A stretch of DNA of 64,000 nt from Kitasatospora sp. NBC_01250 (GCF_036226465.1 NZ_CP108476.1:6262001-6326000); one strand, 5' to 3'. Counted from the first letter of the stretch, positions 17,005-27,428 are shown. Numbers and translations are program-made. The notes: generated by a model not told the origin, from the letters alone.

Positions 17005-17838
17005 TCAGCCGCGCAGCTCGGCGAGCACCGCGTCGGTGAGGACCGGCCACACCTCGGCCGCCCACGGCCCGAAGTCCCGGTCGGCCAGCGCCACGCAGGC
17101 CACCCCTGCGGCCGGGTCCACCCACAGGAAGGTGCCGGACTGGCCGAAGTGGCCGAAGGTCTCGGGTGAGCTGGTGCCGCCCGTCCAGTGCGGCGCCTTG
17201 TGGTCGCGGATCTCGAAGCCTAGGCCCCAGTCGTTGGGCTTCTGGTGCCCGAAACCGGGCAGCACCCCGCCGAGCCCGGGGAAGGCCACCTCGCGGGTGG
17301 CGGCGGCCAGCGTCGAGGGGTGCAGCAGCCGGGGGGCCTGAAGCTCGGCGGCGAACCTGGCCAGGTCGGCGGCGGTGGAGACGCCGCCGGCCCCGGCCGG
17401 GGTGCGGTGGGTCGCCTCGATGACGGTGTCCGTCATGCCCAGCGGCTCGAAGACCGCCTCGGCGGCGTACTGCTCGAAGGGGATCCCGGCCGCCTTGGCC
17501 AGCGTGTCGGCGAGCACGTCGAAGCCGGCGTTGGAGTAGAGCCGCCTGGTCCCCGGCTCGGCCATCGGCCGGTTGTCGTCGAACGCCAGCCCCGAGGCGT
17601 GGGCCAGCAGGTGGCGCACCGTGGAGCCGGCCGGGCCGGCGGGGTCGTCCAGCTCGAAGACGCCCTCCTCGACCGCGACCAGCGCCGCGTAGGCGGTCAG
17701 CGGTTTGGTCACCGACGCCAGGGGGAAACGGTGGTGCTGCGGGCCGTGCGCGCCCAGCAGCGCGCCGTCCGCGCCCCGCACCACCGCCACCGCCGCCGTG
17801 TCGACCGGCCAGTCCTCGATCATCCGCAAGCTCTGCAT
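17005..17838 (-). CDS. Serine hydrolase of the class C beta-lactamase fold
   Basis: 277 aa from ATG at 17838. The SxxK motif is SVTK (PLASVTKPLTAYAAL), the second motif is YSN (RRLYSNAGFDVLADTL), and a HTG/GTS-like third motif lies near HWTGGTSSPETFGHFGQSG. No signal peptide is seen, so this is probably a cytoplasmic esterase or peptidase of the DD-peptidase/EstB group, not an exported beta-lactamase. The start lacks a clear ribosome binding site. It diverges from the MerR gene at 17940, with a shared regulatory region. Confidence 0.85.
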   Translation of the reverse strand: MQSLRMIEDWPVDTAAVAVVRGADGALLGAHGPQHHRFPLASVTKPLTAYAALVAVEEGVFELDDPAGPAGSTVRHLLAHASGLAFDDNRPMAEPGTRRLYSNAGFDVLADTLAKAAGIPFEQYAAEAVFEPLGMTDTVIEATHRTPAGAGGVSTAADLARFAAELQAPRLLHPSTLAAATREVAFPGLGGVLPGFGHQKPNDWGLGFEIRDHKAPHWTGGTSSPETFGHFGQSGTFLWVDPAAGVACVALADRDFGPWAAEVWPVLTDAVLAELRG

Positions 17839-17870
17839 GGCAGGAACTGTAGTGCGGCGGCCGAAGCCGC

Positions 17871-17901
17871 TTGCTTCGAGTGCACTCGAACTCGATAACG
17901 T
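17871..17901 (+). promoter_or_regulatory. MerR-type promoter with 19-bp spacer and perfect dyad
   Basis: TTGCTT (17871-17876) and TAACGT (17896-17901) are separated by exactly 19 bp, the over-long spacing that MerR activators correct. A perfect 16-bp palindrome TTCGAGTGCACTCGAA (17875-17890) fills the spacer. A second inverted repeat ACTCGA-N5-TCGAGT (17890-17906) overlaps it. It lies 39 bp before the MerR start, so autoregulation is likely. Confidence 0.75.
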
Positions 17902-17939
17902 CGAGTGCATCACGCCGCACACCTTCGGGGGAGTCCGTC

Positions 17940-18389
17940 ATGAGTGCCCTGCCCGCCGTGGAGTCCGCGCTCGACCCGGTGCTGAACAGCTGTGGCCTGG
18001 CCGAGTACCACGCGCCTGCCGAACCCACCGACCGGCTGCGCCACACCATCAGCGAGGTGGCCGCCCGCACCGGGCTGACCGCGCACACGCTGCGCTGGTA
18101 CGAGCGGATCGGTCTGCTCGACCCGGTGGACCGCTCGCACTCGGGCCGCCGCCTGTACAGCGACGCCGACCTCAACCGGCTGGCCTTCCTGAGCCGGCTG
18201 CGGCTGACCGGCATGCCGGTGGCGGACATGCTGCGCTACGTCGAGCTCGCCCGCGGGGGCGAGCGCACCTTCGACGAGCGGCGTGACCTGCTGGTGGCCC
18301 ACCGCGACGGGGTACGGCAGAAGATCGCCGACCTGCACGCCACCCTCGCGGTGATCGAGCACAAGATCGACCTCTACTCAGGGAAGTAA
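17940..18389 (+). CDS. MerR-family transcriptional activator
   Basis: 149 aa from ATG at 17940 with GGGGGAG 6 bases upstream. The MerR winged helix is TISEVAARTGLTAHTLRWYERIGLLDPVDRSHSGRRLYSDADLNRLAFL, followed by a long dimerisation helix (RRDLLVAHRDGVRQKIADLHATLAVIEHKID). It has one cysteine, in the N-terminal tail (NSCGLAEY), and no metal-binding cluster, so it is probably an organic or redox-signal member. It has a 35-residue N-terminal extension before the HTH. Five bases separate it from the aldo/keto reductase, its likely target. Confidence 0.92.
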   Translation: MSALPAVESALDPVLNSCGLAEYHAPAEPTDRLRHTISEVAARTGLTAHTLRWYERIGLLDPVDRSHSGRRLYSDADLNRLAFLSRLRLTGMPVADMLRYVELARGGERTFDERRDLLVAHRDGVRQKIADLHATLAVIEHKIDLYSGK

Positions 18390-18394
18390 TCCGC

Positions 18395-19438
<1,044 letters not shown>

Positions 19439-19457
19439 CCGCCCGCCTGGCGGTGGG

Positions 19458-20636
19458 TCAGCCCGTGCGGTAGACGACGGACCGGTAGTCGCCCAGCGCG
19501 ATCGCCGCGAAGTTGTGCAGGCTGGTGGTCCCGGGGTCGAAGTAGCCCACGTGGCCCGCGGCGCCGGCCGAGGAGATCTGCTCGGCGCCGAAGTCCGCGC
19601 TGGTCGGGTCGGCCCCGTGACCCAGGCCGCCGACCTGGAGGTAGGGGACGTTGCCGATCCAGTCGCTCGGGTTGCGGGTGGCCCACAGGTGGACCCCGGC
19701 GCCCAGCTCGTCCACGTTCTGCACGCCCATGCCGGGGCTGCCCAGCACCACCATGTCCGTGGTGCGGCCGTGCAGCCCGGGCGCCACGGTGCCGCAGACC
19801 ACGGTGCCGTAGGAGTGGCAGATCAGGGTCGGCGGGGCGACGGGGGAGCTGGTCCTGGCCAGGCCGTCGAGCAGCCGGGCCAGCCGGGGCGCGCCGGCGT
19901 CGGCCAGCCGGGAGGTGACCGCGTCGGGGCCCAGGCCCACCGGGGTGACGTAGCCGGTCCAGGCGATGACCGCGGTCTTCACGCCCGGCTCCTGGCTGCG
20001 CTCCTCGGCCTGCAGCGCGCGGGCCATCCCGGCCGGCGAGCGCAGCGGGTCGACCGCGCGGTCGTGGTGGCCGAGGTCGGTGTCCGAGCCGGGCACGATC
20101 ACCGAGACGCGCTGGGCGCTCGCCAGGTCGCCGAAGACCTCGGTGACCAGGCCGCGGCCGCGCGGGTCGAAGGCCAGGATCTGGCGGCCCGGGGCCAGCA
20201 GCGCCTGGCAGTCGTTGGCCCGGGAGACGGCGAGCGCGTGGGTGGTGGGGTCCACCCTGCGGTCCGCGGCCTGGGCCTTGGCCCGGGCCACCTCGGCCGC
20301 CAGCGCCAGTGCGTTGGCCCGGTAGCGCAGCTGCAGCGGGGCGCCGTCCAGATTGCCCACCACCAGCGGGTAGGCGTTCGCCAGGCGGTCCTGCTGGGCG
20401 GCGGAGAGTGTGGCGAAGAAGCCTGCCACGGTGGCCGCGTCGGCGGTGGCCGGGTCGGGCAGCGGACGGCCGAGCGAGGTGTCGTGCACCCAGGCGCTGG
20501 AACCGGCCGGCGGGGTGGTGATCGCGACCTGCTCGTTGGAGGCCGCGGCCTGGGCGGCCGCGGCGCCGGCGTCGGCCAGCACCGAGCAGGCCGCGAAAGC
20601 GCCGATCAGCATGCGCTTCAGCCGCCTGCGCTGCAT
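19458..20636 (-). CDS. Secreted alpha/beta hydrolase, DUF1023 type
   Basis: 392 aa from ATG at 20636, which has AGGAG about 8 bases upstream; the in-frame TTG at 20645 is too close to that site. The N-terminus RRRLKRMLIGAFAACSVLADAGAAAAQAAA is a signal peptide with a likely cleavage after AQA or AAA. The nucleophile elbow is CHSYGTVVCG (His-Ser-Tyr-Gly), as in the DUF1023 family. Conserved flanking motifs PGSDTDLGHHDRA and VVLGSPGMGV are present, and WATRNPSDWI precedes the presumed catalytic His. Substrate is unknown; a lipid or peptide ester is plausible. Confidence 0.87.
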   Translation of the reverse strand: MQRRRLKRMLIGAFAACSVLADAGAAAAQAAASNEQVAITTPPAGSSAWVHDTSLGRPLPDPATADAATVAGFFATLSAAQQDRLANAYPLVVGNLDGAPLQLRYRANALALAAEVARAKAQAADRRVDPTTHALAVSRANDCQALLAPGRQILAFDPRGRGLVTEVFGDLASAQRVSVIVPGSDTDLGHHDRAVDPLRSPAGMARALQAEERSQEPGVKTAVIAWTGYVTPVGLGPDAVTSRLADAGAPRLARLLDGLARTSSPVAPPTLICHSYGTVVCGTVAPGLHGRTTDMVVLGSPGMGVQNVDELGAGVHLWATRNPSDWIGNVPYLQVGGLGHGADPTSADFGAEQISSAGAAGHVGYFDPGTTSLHNFAAIALGDYRSVVYRTG

Positions 20637-20807
20637 TCGCGTCAACTCCTGGTGCTATGGCGGCCGGGACGATCGAGTGATCGGATCCACACGGCGGCCG
20701 GGACAAGACAACGTTCAGTCGGCCAGCGTATTCGGTCCGAAGGAGTGCTGGAGCCGCCCTAAACTGTGGGTTGAGTCACAGTGACCCCCGTGCGACCCGC
20801 TCGTTCG

Positions 20808-21476
20808 TCAGTGCCAGTCGCCGGCCAACGCCGGTCCGAGCTGGTCGAGGTGACGCCCGATCATGGCGATCATGCCGTCCGGGCCGTCGGCGCCGGGACA
20901 CCCCCCGGCGGCCGTCCAGGCCTGGTGGGCGGAGCGGATCACGGCCCCGAAGGTGGCCGCCAGCAGCCGCGGGCGCAGGTCGGTGGCCGGGTCCACCCCC
21001 TCGCGGGCGGCCAGCACCTCGACCACCCGCTGCTCCTGCTCGGCCGAGCGGCGCAGGTGGGCGGCGAGCAGGGTGGGAGTCGACTCGATCAGCGCGACCA
21101 GCTCCAGCGCGGCGGTGACGCCGCGCCCGTCGTGCCGGTGCGCGTCGTGCAGGTCGCGCCAGGACTCGCAGACGGCCGCGTGCATCGCGGTGAGCGGGTT
21201 CTCGGCGGCCGGCCGGGCCCGCAGTCGCTCCAGGAAGTACCGCTCGGCGTCGGCCAGCACCGCGAGCGCGGCCTCCTCCTTGTTGGCGAAGTAGCGGAAG
21301 AAGGTGCGCTGCGAGACGTCCACGGCGGCGGCGATCTCGTCCACGGTGGTGCGCGCGTAGCCCTGGGTGAGGAAGAGCCGGTGTGCCGCGTCCACCAGGG
21401 CGTCCCGGGTGCGCTGCTTCTTGCGCTCGCGCAGACCCGGGGGCGCGGCGGGCGGGGCAGCGGTGGTGGTGGACAT
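20808..21476 (-). CDS. TetR-family transcriptional regulator
   Basis: 222 aa from ATG at 21476. The HTH is ALVDAAHRLFLTQGYARTTVDEIAAAVDVSQRTFFRYFANKEEAALAVLAD. The C-terminal ligand domain resembles the MftR/TetR_C_17-type group and ends GMIAMIGRHLDQLGPALAGDWH. No ribosome binding site precedes 21476. A promoter with -10 at 21568-21563 would put transcription start exactly at an in-frame ATG at 21557, allowing a leaderless 249-residue form; its extra 27 residues have atypical codons, so the shorter form is preferred. The hydrolase gene lies 171 bp downstream. Confidence 0.88.
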   Translation of the reverse strand: MSTTTAAPPAAPPGLRERKKQRTRDALVDAAHRLFLTQGYARTTVDEIAAAVDVSQRTFFRYFANKEEAALAVLADAERYFLERLRARPAAENPLTAMHAAVCESWRDLHDAHRHDGRGVTAALELVALIESTPTLLAAHLRRSAEQEQRVVEVLAAREGVDPATDLRPRLLAATFGAVIRSAHQAWTAAGGCPGADGPDGMIAMIGRHLDQLGPALAGDWH

Positions 21477-21562
21477 GCCGACACGATAGCGCGCGGTCCG
21501 GGCCCGGCCGGGAGGTGAAGCCGCTGCCCCCGGGCGGCACGCCGTGCCGTGATTCATCGGGC

Positions 21563-21600
21563 ACCATAAGTCACTGATTGCCGATTGTCAGCTGCTGACA
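21563..21600 (-). promoter_or_regulatory. Promoter and palindrome upstream of the TetR gene
   Basis: On the minus strand CTGACA (21591-21586) and TATGGT (21568-21563) are 17 bp apart. TGTCAGC-T-GCTGACA (21586-21600) is a perfect 7-bp inverted repeat covering the -35 element, a good candidate operator for autorepression. Confidence 0.55.
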
Positions 21601-21708
21601 TAATCTCGTCGCGGTGGCGCCCGCGCGGCCGACGAGCTCGTGGGGACGGGCGGGGCCCGGGCGCCACCCGTCTGCCGTCTGCCGGAGAGGCCCCAGGCCT
21701 GTCCGGCC

Positions 21709-21894
21709 TTAGCGCCGGCCGGTCAGGCCGGGGCGCTCGACCGGCACTGCCGCCGCCTCGCGCAGGTAGCGGCTGCGCTCCTCGCGCTCCAGATCCGGGA
21801 AGTAGTCCAACAGGCGGGTGTGCGCCTCGGCGGGGGACAGCTGCACCTCGCGCAGCAGCCAGCGCGCGCGGGCCAGGATCTCGTCGTCGTGCAT
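21709..21894 (-). CDS. Small conserved-looking hypothetical protein (61 aa)
   Basis: The product HDDEILARARWLLREVQLSPAEAHTRLLDYFPDLEREERSRYLREAAAV has clean high-GC codon use and a compact helical pattern with conserved-looking Trp, Leu-Leu and Phe-Pro. The frame is open much further upstream, but that part is antisense to aceE. The ribosome binding site is weak. It lies between the TetR promoter and the aceE terminator, as a single small gene. Function unknown. Confidence 0.5.
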   Translation of the reverse strand: MHDDEILARARWLLREVQLSPAEAHTRLLDYFPDLEREERSRYLREAAAVPVERPGLTGRR

Positions 21895-21972
21895 GGGGCG
21901 ATCATCACCACCGGGGCGGCCGCCGGGCGCGCTGGACTGGGCCGGACGATGGGCCTCCCGGGTGTGGAAAAG

Positions 21973-22010
21973 CCCGAGGGCCGGACTCCAGCAGGAGTCC
22001 GGCCCTCGGG
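21973..22010 (-). terminator. Strong hairpin terminator after aceE
   Basis: A perfect 17-bp stem with AGCA tetraloop lies 21 bp after the aceE stop. Read on the minus strand it is followed by CTTTTCC, a short U-tract, making it a near-classical intrinsic terminator. Confidence 0.85.
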
Positions 22011-22031
22011 GTGTTCGACGGTCCGGCCGGC

Positions 22032-24782
22032 TCAGGCGTCGCCGCCCGCAGCGCCCGGGTGGGCGGCGGCCACGTCCAGCAGCTGGTAGCGGTCGATCGC
22101 CTCCTTCAGCGCGTGGCGGTCGATCTTGCCCTGCTTGGCCAGCTCGGTCAGCACGCCCAGCACCACCGACTGCGCGTCGATGTGGAAGAACCGGCGCGCC
22201 GCACCACGGGTGTCGGCGAAGCCGAAGCCGTCGGCACCCAGCGACTGGTACTGGCCCGGCACCCAGCGCGCGATCTGGTCCGGCACCGCGCGCATCCAGT
22301 CGGAGACCGCGACGAACGGGCCCTCGGCGCCGGAGAGCTTCTCCGTCACGTACGGGACGCGCTGCGGCTCCTCGGGGTGCAGCAGGTTGAACTCCTCGGC
22401 CTCCACCGCGTCGCGGCGCAGCTCGTTCCAGGAGGTCGCGGACCACACGTCGGCCTTGACGTTCCACTCCTCGGCCAGGATCCGCTGGGCCTCCAGGGCC
22501 CACGGCACGGCCACGCCGGAGGCGAGGATCTGCGCCGGGATCTGGCCCGCGGTGCCGGCCTGGTAGCGGTGGATGCCCTTGAGGATGCCCTCGACGTCCA
22601 CGTTCTCCGGCTCGGCCGGCATCTGGATCGGCTCGTTGTAGACCGTCATGTAGTAGAAGACGTCCTCGCCGTGCGGGTGCTCGGCGGAGGAGCCGTACAT
22701 GCGGCGCAGACCGTCCTGCATGATGTGCGCGATCTCGAAGCCGTAGGCCGGGTCGTAGGCGACGACCCCGGGGTTGGTCGAGGCCAGCAGGTGCGAGTGG
22801 CCGTCGGCGTGCTGCAGGCCCTCACCGGTCAGCGTGGTGCGGCCGGCGGTGGCGCCGATCACGAAGCCGCGGGCCAGCTGGTCGGCCATCTGCCAGAACT
22901 GGTCGCCGGTGCGCTGGAACCCGAACATCGAGTAGAAGACGTAGACCGGGATCAGCGGCTCGCCGTGGGTGGCGTAGGACGAACCGGCGGCGATCAGCGA
23001 GGCGGTGCAGCCGGCCTCGGAGATGCCGTCGTGCAGCATCTGGCCGGTCGGGGACTCCTTGTACGCCAGCAGCAACTCGCGGTCGACCGACTCGTAGGTC
23101 TGGCCGAGCGGGTTGTAGATCTTGGCGGACGGGAAGAGCGAGTCCATGCCGAAGGTCCGGTACTCGTCCGGCGCGATCGGCACGAAGCGGTTGCCGATGC
23201 CCTTGTCCCGCATCAGGTCCTTGAGCACGCGGACGAACGCCATGGTGGTGGCGATGGTCTGCTGGCCGGAACCCTTCTTGACGCCCTTGTAGGCGTCGTC
23301 GCCCGGCAGCTCCAGCTTGCGCGGCCGCACCTTGCGGGTCGGCACGTAGCCGCCCAGCTCCCGGCGCCGGTCGTGCATGTACTGGATCTCTTCGGAGTCC
23401 TTGCCCGGGTGGTAGTAGGGCGGGTAGCCCTCGTCGAGCTGCTTGTCCGTGATCGGCAGGTGCAGGCGGTCGCGGAAGCGCTTCAGGTCCTCGACCGTCA
23501 GCTTCTTCATCTGGTGGGTGGCGTTGCGGCCCTCGAAGTTGGGGCCCAGCGTCCAGCCCTTGACGGTCTGCGCCAGGATGACGGTCGGCTGGCCCTTGTG
23601 CTCGCGGGCCGCCTTGAAGGCCGCGTAGACCTTCTTGTGGTCGTGGCCGCCGCGACCCAGGTGCTGGATCTGCTGGTCGGACATGCTCTCGACCATCGCG
23701 CGCAGCCGCAGGTCGTCACCGAAGAAGTGCTCGCGGATGTACGAGCCGGTCTCGGTGGCGTAGGTCTGGAACTGGCCGTCCGGGGTGGAGTTCAGCTTGT
23801 TGACCAGGACGCCGTCACGGTCCTGGGCCAGCAGCGGGTCCCAGCTGCGGTCCCAGACCAGCTTGATGACGTTCCAGCCGGCGCCGCGGAACTGCGACTC
23901 CAGCTCCTGGATGATCTTGCCGTTGCCGCGGACCGGGCCGTCCAGGCGCTGCAGGTTGCAGTTGACGACGAAGGTCAGGTTGTCCAGGCCCTCGCGCGCG
24001 GCGAGCGACAGCTGGCCCAGCGACTCCGGCTCGTCCATCTCGCCGTCGCCGAGGAAGGCGTAGACGTGGCTGTCGGAGGTGTCCTTGATCCCGCGGTGCT
24101 CCAGGTAGCGGTTCATCCGCGCCTGGTAGATCGCGCCGAGCGGGCCGAGGCCCATCGAGACGGTCGGGAACTCCCAGAAGTCCGGCATCAGCCGCGGGTG
24201 CGGGTAGCTGGACAGGCCGTAGGGGGCCTTCGACTTCTCCTGGCGGAAGGCGTCGAGCTGCTGCTCGCTCAGTCGGTCCAGCAGGAAGGCGCGGGCGTAG
24301 ATACCGGGGGAGGCGTGGCCCTGGAAGAAGATCTGGTCGCCGGACTCGCCGTCGGCGTCCTTGCCACGGAAGAAGTAGTTGAAGCCCACGTCGTACAGGG
24401 ACGCGGAGGAGGCGAAGGTGGCGATGTGGCCACCGACGCCGATGCCCGGGCGCTGGGCCCGGGAGACCATCACGGCCGCGTTCCAGCGGGTCGCGTTCAG
24501 GACCTTGCGCTCGATCTCCTCGTTGCCGGGGAAGAACGGCTCGTCCTTGGTGGCGATGGTGTTGACGTAGTCCGTGCTGCGCATCTCGGGCACGGCGACA
24601 CGCTTCTCGCGGGCGCGCTCGATCAGGCGGAGCATCAGGTAGCGGGCGCGCTCACGGCCCCGCTCGTCGATGGCCGCGTCGAGCGACTCCAGCCATTCCG
24701 CGGTCTCCTCGGGATCGAAGTCCGGGACCTGACTCGGAAGGCCGCCAATGATGATCGGGTTGCGATCGGATCCGGAAGCCAC
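22032..24782 (-). CDS. aceE: Pyruvate dehydrogenase E1 component, homodimeric type
   Basis: 916 aa from GTG at 24782 with AAGGAACAGC as ribosome binding site. It decarboxylates pyruvate with thiamine diphosphate and acetylates the lipoyl group of E2, feeding acetyl-CoA into the TCA cycle and fatty acid synthesis. The ThDP motif runs from GDGE at 245-248 to NCN at 274-276 ([21 protein letters not shown]). The protein is full length and shows the C-terminal [19 protein letters not shown] block of the homodimeric family. E2 and E3 genes are not in the window. It stands alone with a 551-bp divergent region upstream. Confidence 0.98.
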   Translation of the reverse strand: MASGSDRNPIIIGGLPSQVPDFDPEETAEWLESLDAAIDERGRERARYLMLRLIERAREKRVAVPEMRSTDYVNTIATKDEPFFPGNEEIERKVLNATRWNAAVMVSRAQRPGIGVGGHIATFASSASLYDVGFNYFFRGKDADGESGDQIFFQGHASPGIYARAFLLDRLSEQQLDAFRQEKSKAPYGLSSYPHPRLMPDFWEFPTVSMGLGPLGAIYQARMNRYLEHRGIKDTSDSHVYAFLGDGEMDEPESLGQLSLAAREGLDNLTFVVNCNLQRLDGPVRGNGKIIQELESQFRGAGWNVIKLVWDRSWDPLLAQDRDGVLVNKLNSTPDGQFQTYATETGSYIREHFFGDDLRLRAMVESMSDQQIQHLGRGGHDHKKVYAAFKAAREHKGQPTVILAQTVKGWTLGPNFEGRNATHQMKKLTVEDLKRFRDRLHLPITDKQLDEGYPPYYHPGKDSEEIQYMHDRRRELGGYVPTRKVRPRKLELPGDDAYKGVKKGSGQQTIATTMAFVRVLKDLMRDKGIGNRFVPIAPDEYRTFGMDSLFPSAKIYNPLGQTYESVDRELLLAYKESPTGQMLHDGISEAGCTASLIAAGSSYATHGEPLIPVYVFYSMFGFQRTGDQFWQMADQLARGFVIGATAGRTTLTGEGLQHADGHSHLLASTNPGVVAYDPAYGFEIAHIMQDGLRRMYGSSAEHPHGEDVFYYMTVYNEPIQMPAEPENVDVEGILKGIHRYQAGTAGQIPAQILASGVAVPWALEAQRILAEEWNVKADVWSATSWNELRRDAVEAEEFNLLHPEEPQRVPYVTEKLSGAEGPFVAVSDWMRAVPDQIARWVPGQYQSLGADGFGFADTRGAARRFFHIDAQSVVLGVLTELAKQGKIDRHALKEAIDRYQLLDVAAAHPGAAGGDA

Positions 24783-25333
24783 GCTGTTCCTTCACTGTCG
24801 GTCGAAACTGAGGTGTGTCGCGCCGCCTCCATCGTGTACCGCAACTCGGAGATCCGTCATCTCTACCGATGGGTAACCGAAGCGCCTGGTGGGCGAATCG
24901 GTCAGGTGGGGGCGCTTCGGGCGTCATCGCCGTCACCGACTCCACCGGGTCTTACGAAGAGGTGGTCCGACCTGTGTACCTGGACTGCTCCAGGTGCCCC
25001 GCTCGTCCGATGGCGGGCGGTCGGGGTGAGGGCCAACAGGAGACTTTACGCCCGTGGTCGTACTGGTCTCGAATGCCGTTCGTATCGCGGGCGGGAAGGC
25101 GGTCGACTGATCGCGAACCTGCCGGCGGACGAGTGGCATCCGCAGCATGGGCGAACGGTCCGCAAAAGGGCAAATCGGTGTGATTCCCGGCACAGGACTC
25201 GGCGTGTCTTGCTACGAGACGTCAACCTTTGGGTGGGATCGGGGGTCGGGTACTTGCGCGAACCGCCGCGCCCGTGTGGACTACGGCCACAGCCCTGGCA
25301 TCGACGCCAGGCCGAATACTGGAGGTTATTCCC
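24783..25333. other. 551-bp divergent control region between aceE and DUF3052
   Basis: No gene is supported. The plus frame open across the region is the antisense of aceE. Two small inverted repeats are visible: ACCTGGA-CTGC-TCCAGGT (24978-24995) and CCTGGC-N6-GCCAGG (25294-25311), the latter just before the DUF3052 ribosome binding site. Composition is less GC-rich than the flanking genes. Both promoters must lie here, but I cannot place them with confidence. Confidence 0.5.
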
Positions 25334-25771
25334 GTGAGCGCGACCGCGGACCCCGCGGACAAGTCCAACCCGGCTAACAAGCTGGGCTTCGAGCCCGGCC
25401 AGATCGTTCAGGAGCTCGGGTACGACGAAGACACCGACCAGGAGCTCCGCGAGGGCATCGAGGAGATCACTGGTGAGGACCTCGTCGACGAGGACTACGA
25501 CGACGTCGCCGACGCCGTCCTGCTGTGGCACCGCGAGGAGGACGGGGATCTGACCGATGCCCTCGTCGACGCCCAGGAGTACCTGGCCGATGGCGGCCTG
25601 ATCTGGCTGCTGACGCCCAAGAAGGGCCGTGAGGGCCACGTCGAGGCGCACGAGGTCGCGGAGGCCGCGCAGACCGCGGGCCTCTCGCAGACCAGCTCGA
25701 TCACGGTGGCCAAGGACTGGGCCGGTACCCGCCTGGCCACGCCGAAGGCGGCGAAGTCCGGCCGGCGCTGA
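25334..25771 (+). CDS. DUF3052 family protein
   Basis: 145 aa from GTG at 25334, with GGAGG 8 bases upstream. NKLGFEPGQIVQELGYDEDTDQELREGIEEITGEDLVDEDYDDVADAVLLWHREEDGDLTDAL is typical of DUF3052, an actinomycete family. It is very acidic in the first half and has no membrane segment. Its second half (GGLIWLLTPKKGREGHVEAHEVAEAAQTAGLSQTSSITVAKDWAGTRL) resembles a Rossmann-like domain without an obvious binding loop. It is divergent from aceE, as in other streptomycetes. Function unknown. Confidence 0.85.
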   Translation: MSATADPADKSNPANKLGFEPGQIVQELGYDEDTDQELREGIEEITGEDLVDEDYDDVADAVLLWHREEDGDLTDALVDAQEYLADGGLIWLLTPKKGREGHVEAHEVAEAAQTAGLSQTSSITVAKDWAGTRLATPKAAKSGRR

Positions 25772-25871
25772 GCCCGGCCGCCCCGGCTCCGGCCCACCCT
25801 GAGCGCGGCCCGCACTGAGCCGGGCCGCACCGCGTCGGGCCGCACCGAGCCCGGCGCACCCGGAGCCTGAC

Positions 25872-25903
25872 GGACCCCGCTGGAGGAGCCTCCAGCGGGG
25901 TCC
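25872..25903 (+). terminator. Hairpin terminator after DUF3052
   Basis: GGACCCCGCTGGAGG pairs perfectly with CCTCCAGCGGGGTCC, giving a 14-15 bp stem with a minimal loop, 100 bp after the stop codon. Confidence 0.75.
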
Positions 25904-26120
25904 CGCCGTCTGCGCGGCCGGTTTGTCGGGATCACCGAGACCGTTGTTCGCTCGCGGCGAAATCGGCCGTGAATCGCCCCTGCCGGGTGGTGCCGGCTCA
26001 CTCGTACGGCCGAAATCCGGAGCCCGGATGCGAGGATGATCGCGCGGTCGGCCGGTGCGTCGCCCGCGGGAACCCGTGGGCACGGTGCGCGCCGCGCCCA
26101 CCGCTGAGAAAGGTCTCACC
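25904..26120 (+). other. Leader of the peroxiredoxin gene
   Basis: 217 bp with no gene. A promoter is expected; no convincing -35/-10 pair or OxyR- or SoxR-like dyad was found by eye. Confidence 0.35.
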
Positions 26121-26579
26121 ATGGCCATCGAGGTCGGCACCCAGGCTCCGGACTTCGAGCTGAAGAACCAGCACGGCGAGCTGGTCAAGCTCTCCGACTT
26201 CCGGGGCGAGAAGAACGTCGTCCTGGTCTTCTACCCCTTCGCCTTCACCGGTGTCTGCACCGGCGAGGTCTGCGCGATCCAGAAGGAGCTGCCGCGGCTC
26301 CAGAACGAGGACGTGCAGATCCTGGCGGTCTCCAACGACTCGCCCTTCACCCTGCGCGTCTTCGCCGACCAGGAGGGCCTCTCCTACCCGCTGCTGTCGG
26401 ACTTCTGGCCGCACGGCGCGGTCTCCGAGGCCTACGGCGTCTTCGACGGCGAGAAGGGCTGCGCGGTCCGCGGCACCTTCGTGATCGACAAGGCCGGCGT
26501 GGTGCGCTGGTCGGTCGTCAACGGCCTGCCGGACGCCCGGGACGAGCAGGAGTACCTCACGGTGCTCGCCGCGCTCTGA
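26121..26579 (+). CDS. Peroxiredoxin, AhpE/BCP type
   Basis: 152 aa from ATG at 26121 (GAGAAAGG upstream). A thiol peroxidase reducing H2O2, organic hydroperoxides or peroxynitrite in the cytosol. The peroxidatic site is Cys46 in [14 protein letters not shown], with Thr43 and Arg near VRGTFVID completing the active site. A second cysteine, Cys51, sits five residues later, the spacing of the resolving cysteine in E. coli BCP, so a two-cysteine mechanism is possible, unlike one-cysteine mycobacterial AhpE. Length is typical. It precedes the Ter cluster. Confidence 0.93.
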   Translation: MAIEVGTQAPDFELKNQHGELVKLSDFRGEKNVVLVFYPFAFTGVCTGEVCAIQKELPRLQNEDVQILAVSNDSPFTLRVFADQEGLSYPLLSDFWPHGAVSEAYGVFDGEKGCAVRGTFVIDKAGVVRWSVVNGLPDARDEQEYLTVLAAL

Positions 26580-26592
26580 GGCGGCGCCTGGC

Positions 26593-26643
26593 GGGGATCT
26601 CCGGCCCGGGGCTCCCGGGCGGGGCCCGGGGCCGGAGATCCCC
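26593..26643 (+). terminator. Large hairpin after the peroxiredoxin gene
   Basis: GGGGATCTCCGGCCC (26593-26607) pairs perfectly with GGGCCGGAGATCCCC (26629-26643); the 21-base GC-rich loop can pair further. It starts 13 bp after the stop. Confidence 0.75.
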
Positions 26644-26789
26644 ACCAGCCACGCCGGGCCGCCTAGTGTGCGGTCCGGGAACCCGGTACTACGATCTGGC
26701 CGTTGGTCGGAGCGTGGGTCGGTCCCAAGGGCTCGACGGCCACACCGCCGAGGCGCCGCCCGGGTGCCTCCCGCATCTTGGAGGAACCT

Positions 26790-27365
26790 GTGGGTGTCAG
26801 CCTGAGCAAGGGCGGCAACGTCTCGCTGACCAAGGAGGCCCCGGGCCTGACCGCGGTGCTCGTCGGCCTCGGCTGGGACGCGCGCACCACGACGGGCGCG
26901 GAGTTCGACCTGGACGCCAGTGCGCTGCTCTGCACCGAGCAGGGCAAGGTCGCCAAGGACAGCGACTTCGTCTTCTTCAACAACCTGACCAGCCCGGACG
27001 GTTCGGTCGAGCACACCGGCGACAACCTGACCGGTGAGGGCGAGGGCGACGACGAGACGATCAAGGTCAACCTGGCCGCCGTGCCGGCCTCGGTCGCCAA
27101 GATCGTCTTCCCGGTCTCGATCTACGAGGCGGAGACCCGGCTGCAGAACTTCGGCCAGGTCCGCAACGCCTACATCCGGGTGGTCAACCAGGCCGGCGGT
27201 CAGGAGATCGCCCGCTACGACCTGACCGAGGACGCCTCCACCGAGACGGCGATGGTCTTCGGCGAGCTCTACCGCAGCGGCGCCGAGTGGAAGTTCCGCG
27301 CCATCGGCCAGGGCTACGCCTCGGGCCTGCGCGGCATCGCCCAGGACTTCGGTGTGAACGTCTGA
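26790..27365 (+). CDS. terD: TerD family Ca2+-binding stress protein, copy 1
   Basis: 191 aa from GTG at 26790, with GGAGG upstream. TerD proteins bind Ca2+ through conserved acidic loops and act in tellurite, oxidant and phage/colicin stress responses, often with membrane TerC. Both Ca2+ motifs are intact: [11 protein letters not shown] and [13 protein letters not shown]. The family core [41 protein letters not shown] is almost unchanged. It is cytosolic. A strong hairpin and a second terD copy follow, with the DUF475 membrane partner next. Confidence 0.96.
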   Translation: MGVSLSKGGNVSLTKEAPGLTAVLVGLGWDARTTTGAEFDLDASALLCTEQGKVAKDSDFVFFNNLTSPDGSVEHTGDNLTGEGEGDDETIKVNLAAVPASVAKIVFPVSIYEAETRLQNFGQVRNAYIRVVNQAGGQEIARYDLTEDASTETAMVFGELYRSGAEWKFRAIGQGYASGLRGIAQDFGVNV

Positions 27366-27390
27366 CGGCACCTCGGACGGATGGCCCGAC

Positions 27391-27428
27391 CAGGACCCCG
27401 GTCGCCCGCTCGGGCGACCGGGGTCCTG
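27391..27428 (+). terminator. Perfect hairpin terminator after terD copy 1
   Basis: An 18-bp perfect inverted repeat around a CT centre (stem arms 27391-27408 and 27411-27428) lies 25 bp after the stop. It separates the two terD genes into independent transcripts unless antiterminated. Confidence 0.8.

Noticed and set aside
24978-25311. Riboswitch in the 551-bp aceE/DUF3052 spacer
   Set aside because: Only two small isolated hairpins are visible, with no known aptamer consensus.
21585-25337. 1250-codon plus-strand open frame opposite aceE
   Set aside because: It is the antisense of aceE and its flank; high GC3 removes stop codons. The minus-strand protein shows unmistakable pyruvate dehydrogenase motifs.
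26663-27100. Minus-strand frame opposite terD copy 1
   Set aside because: Ser/Pro/Arg-rich shadow of terD with no start signal.
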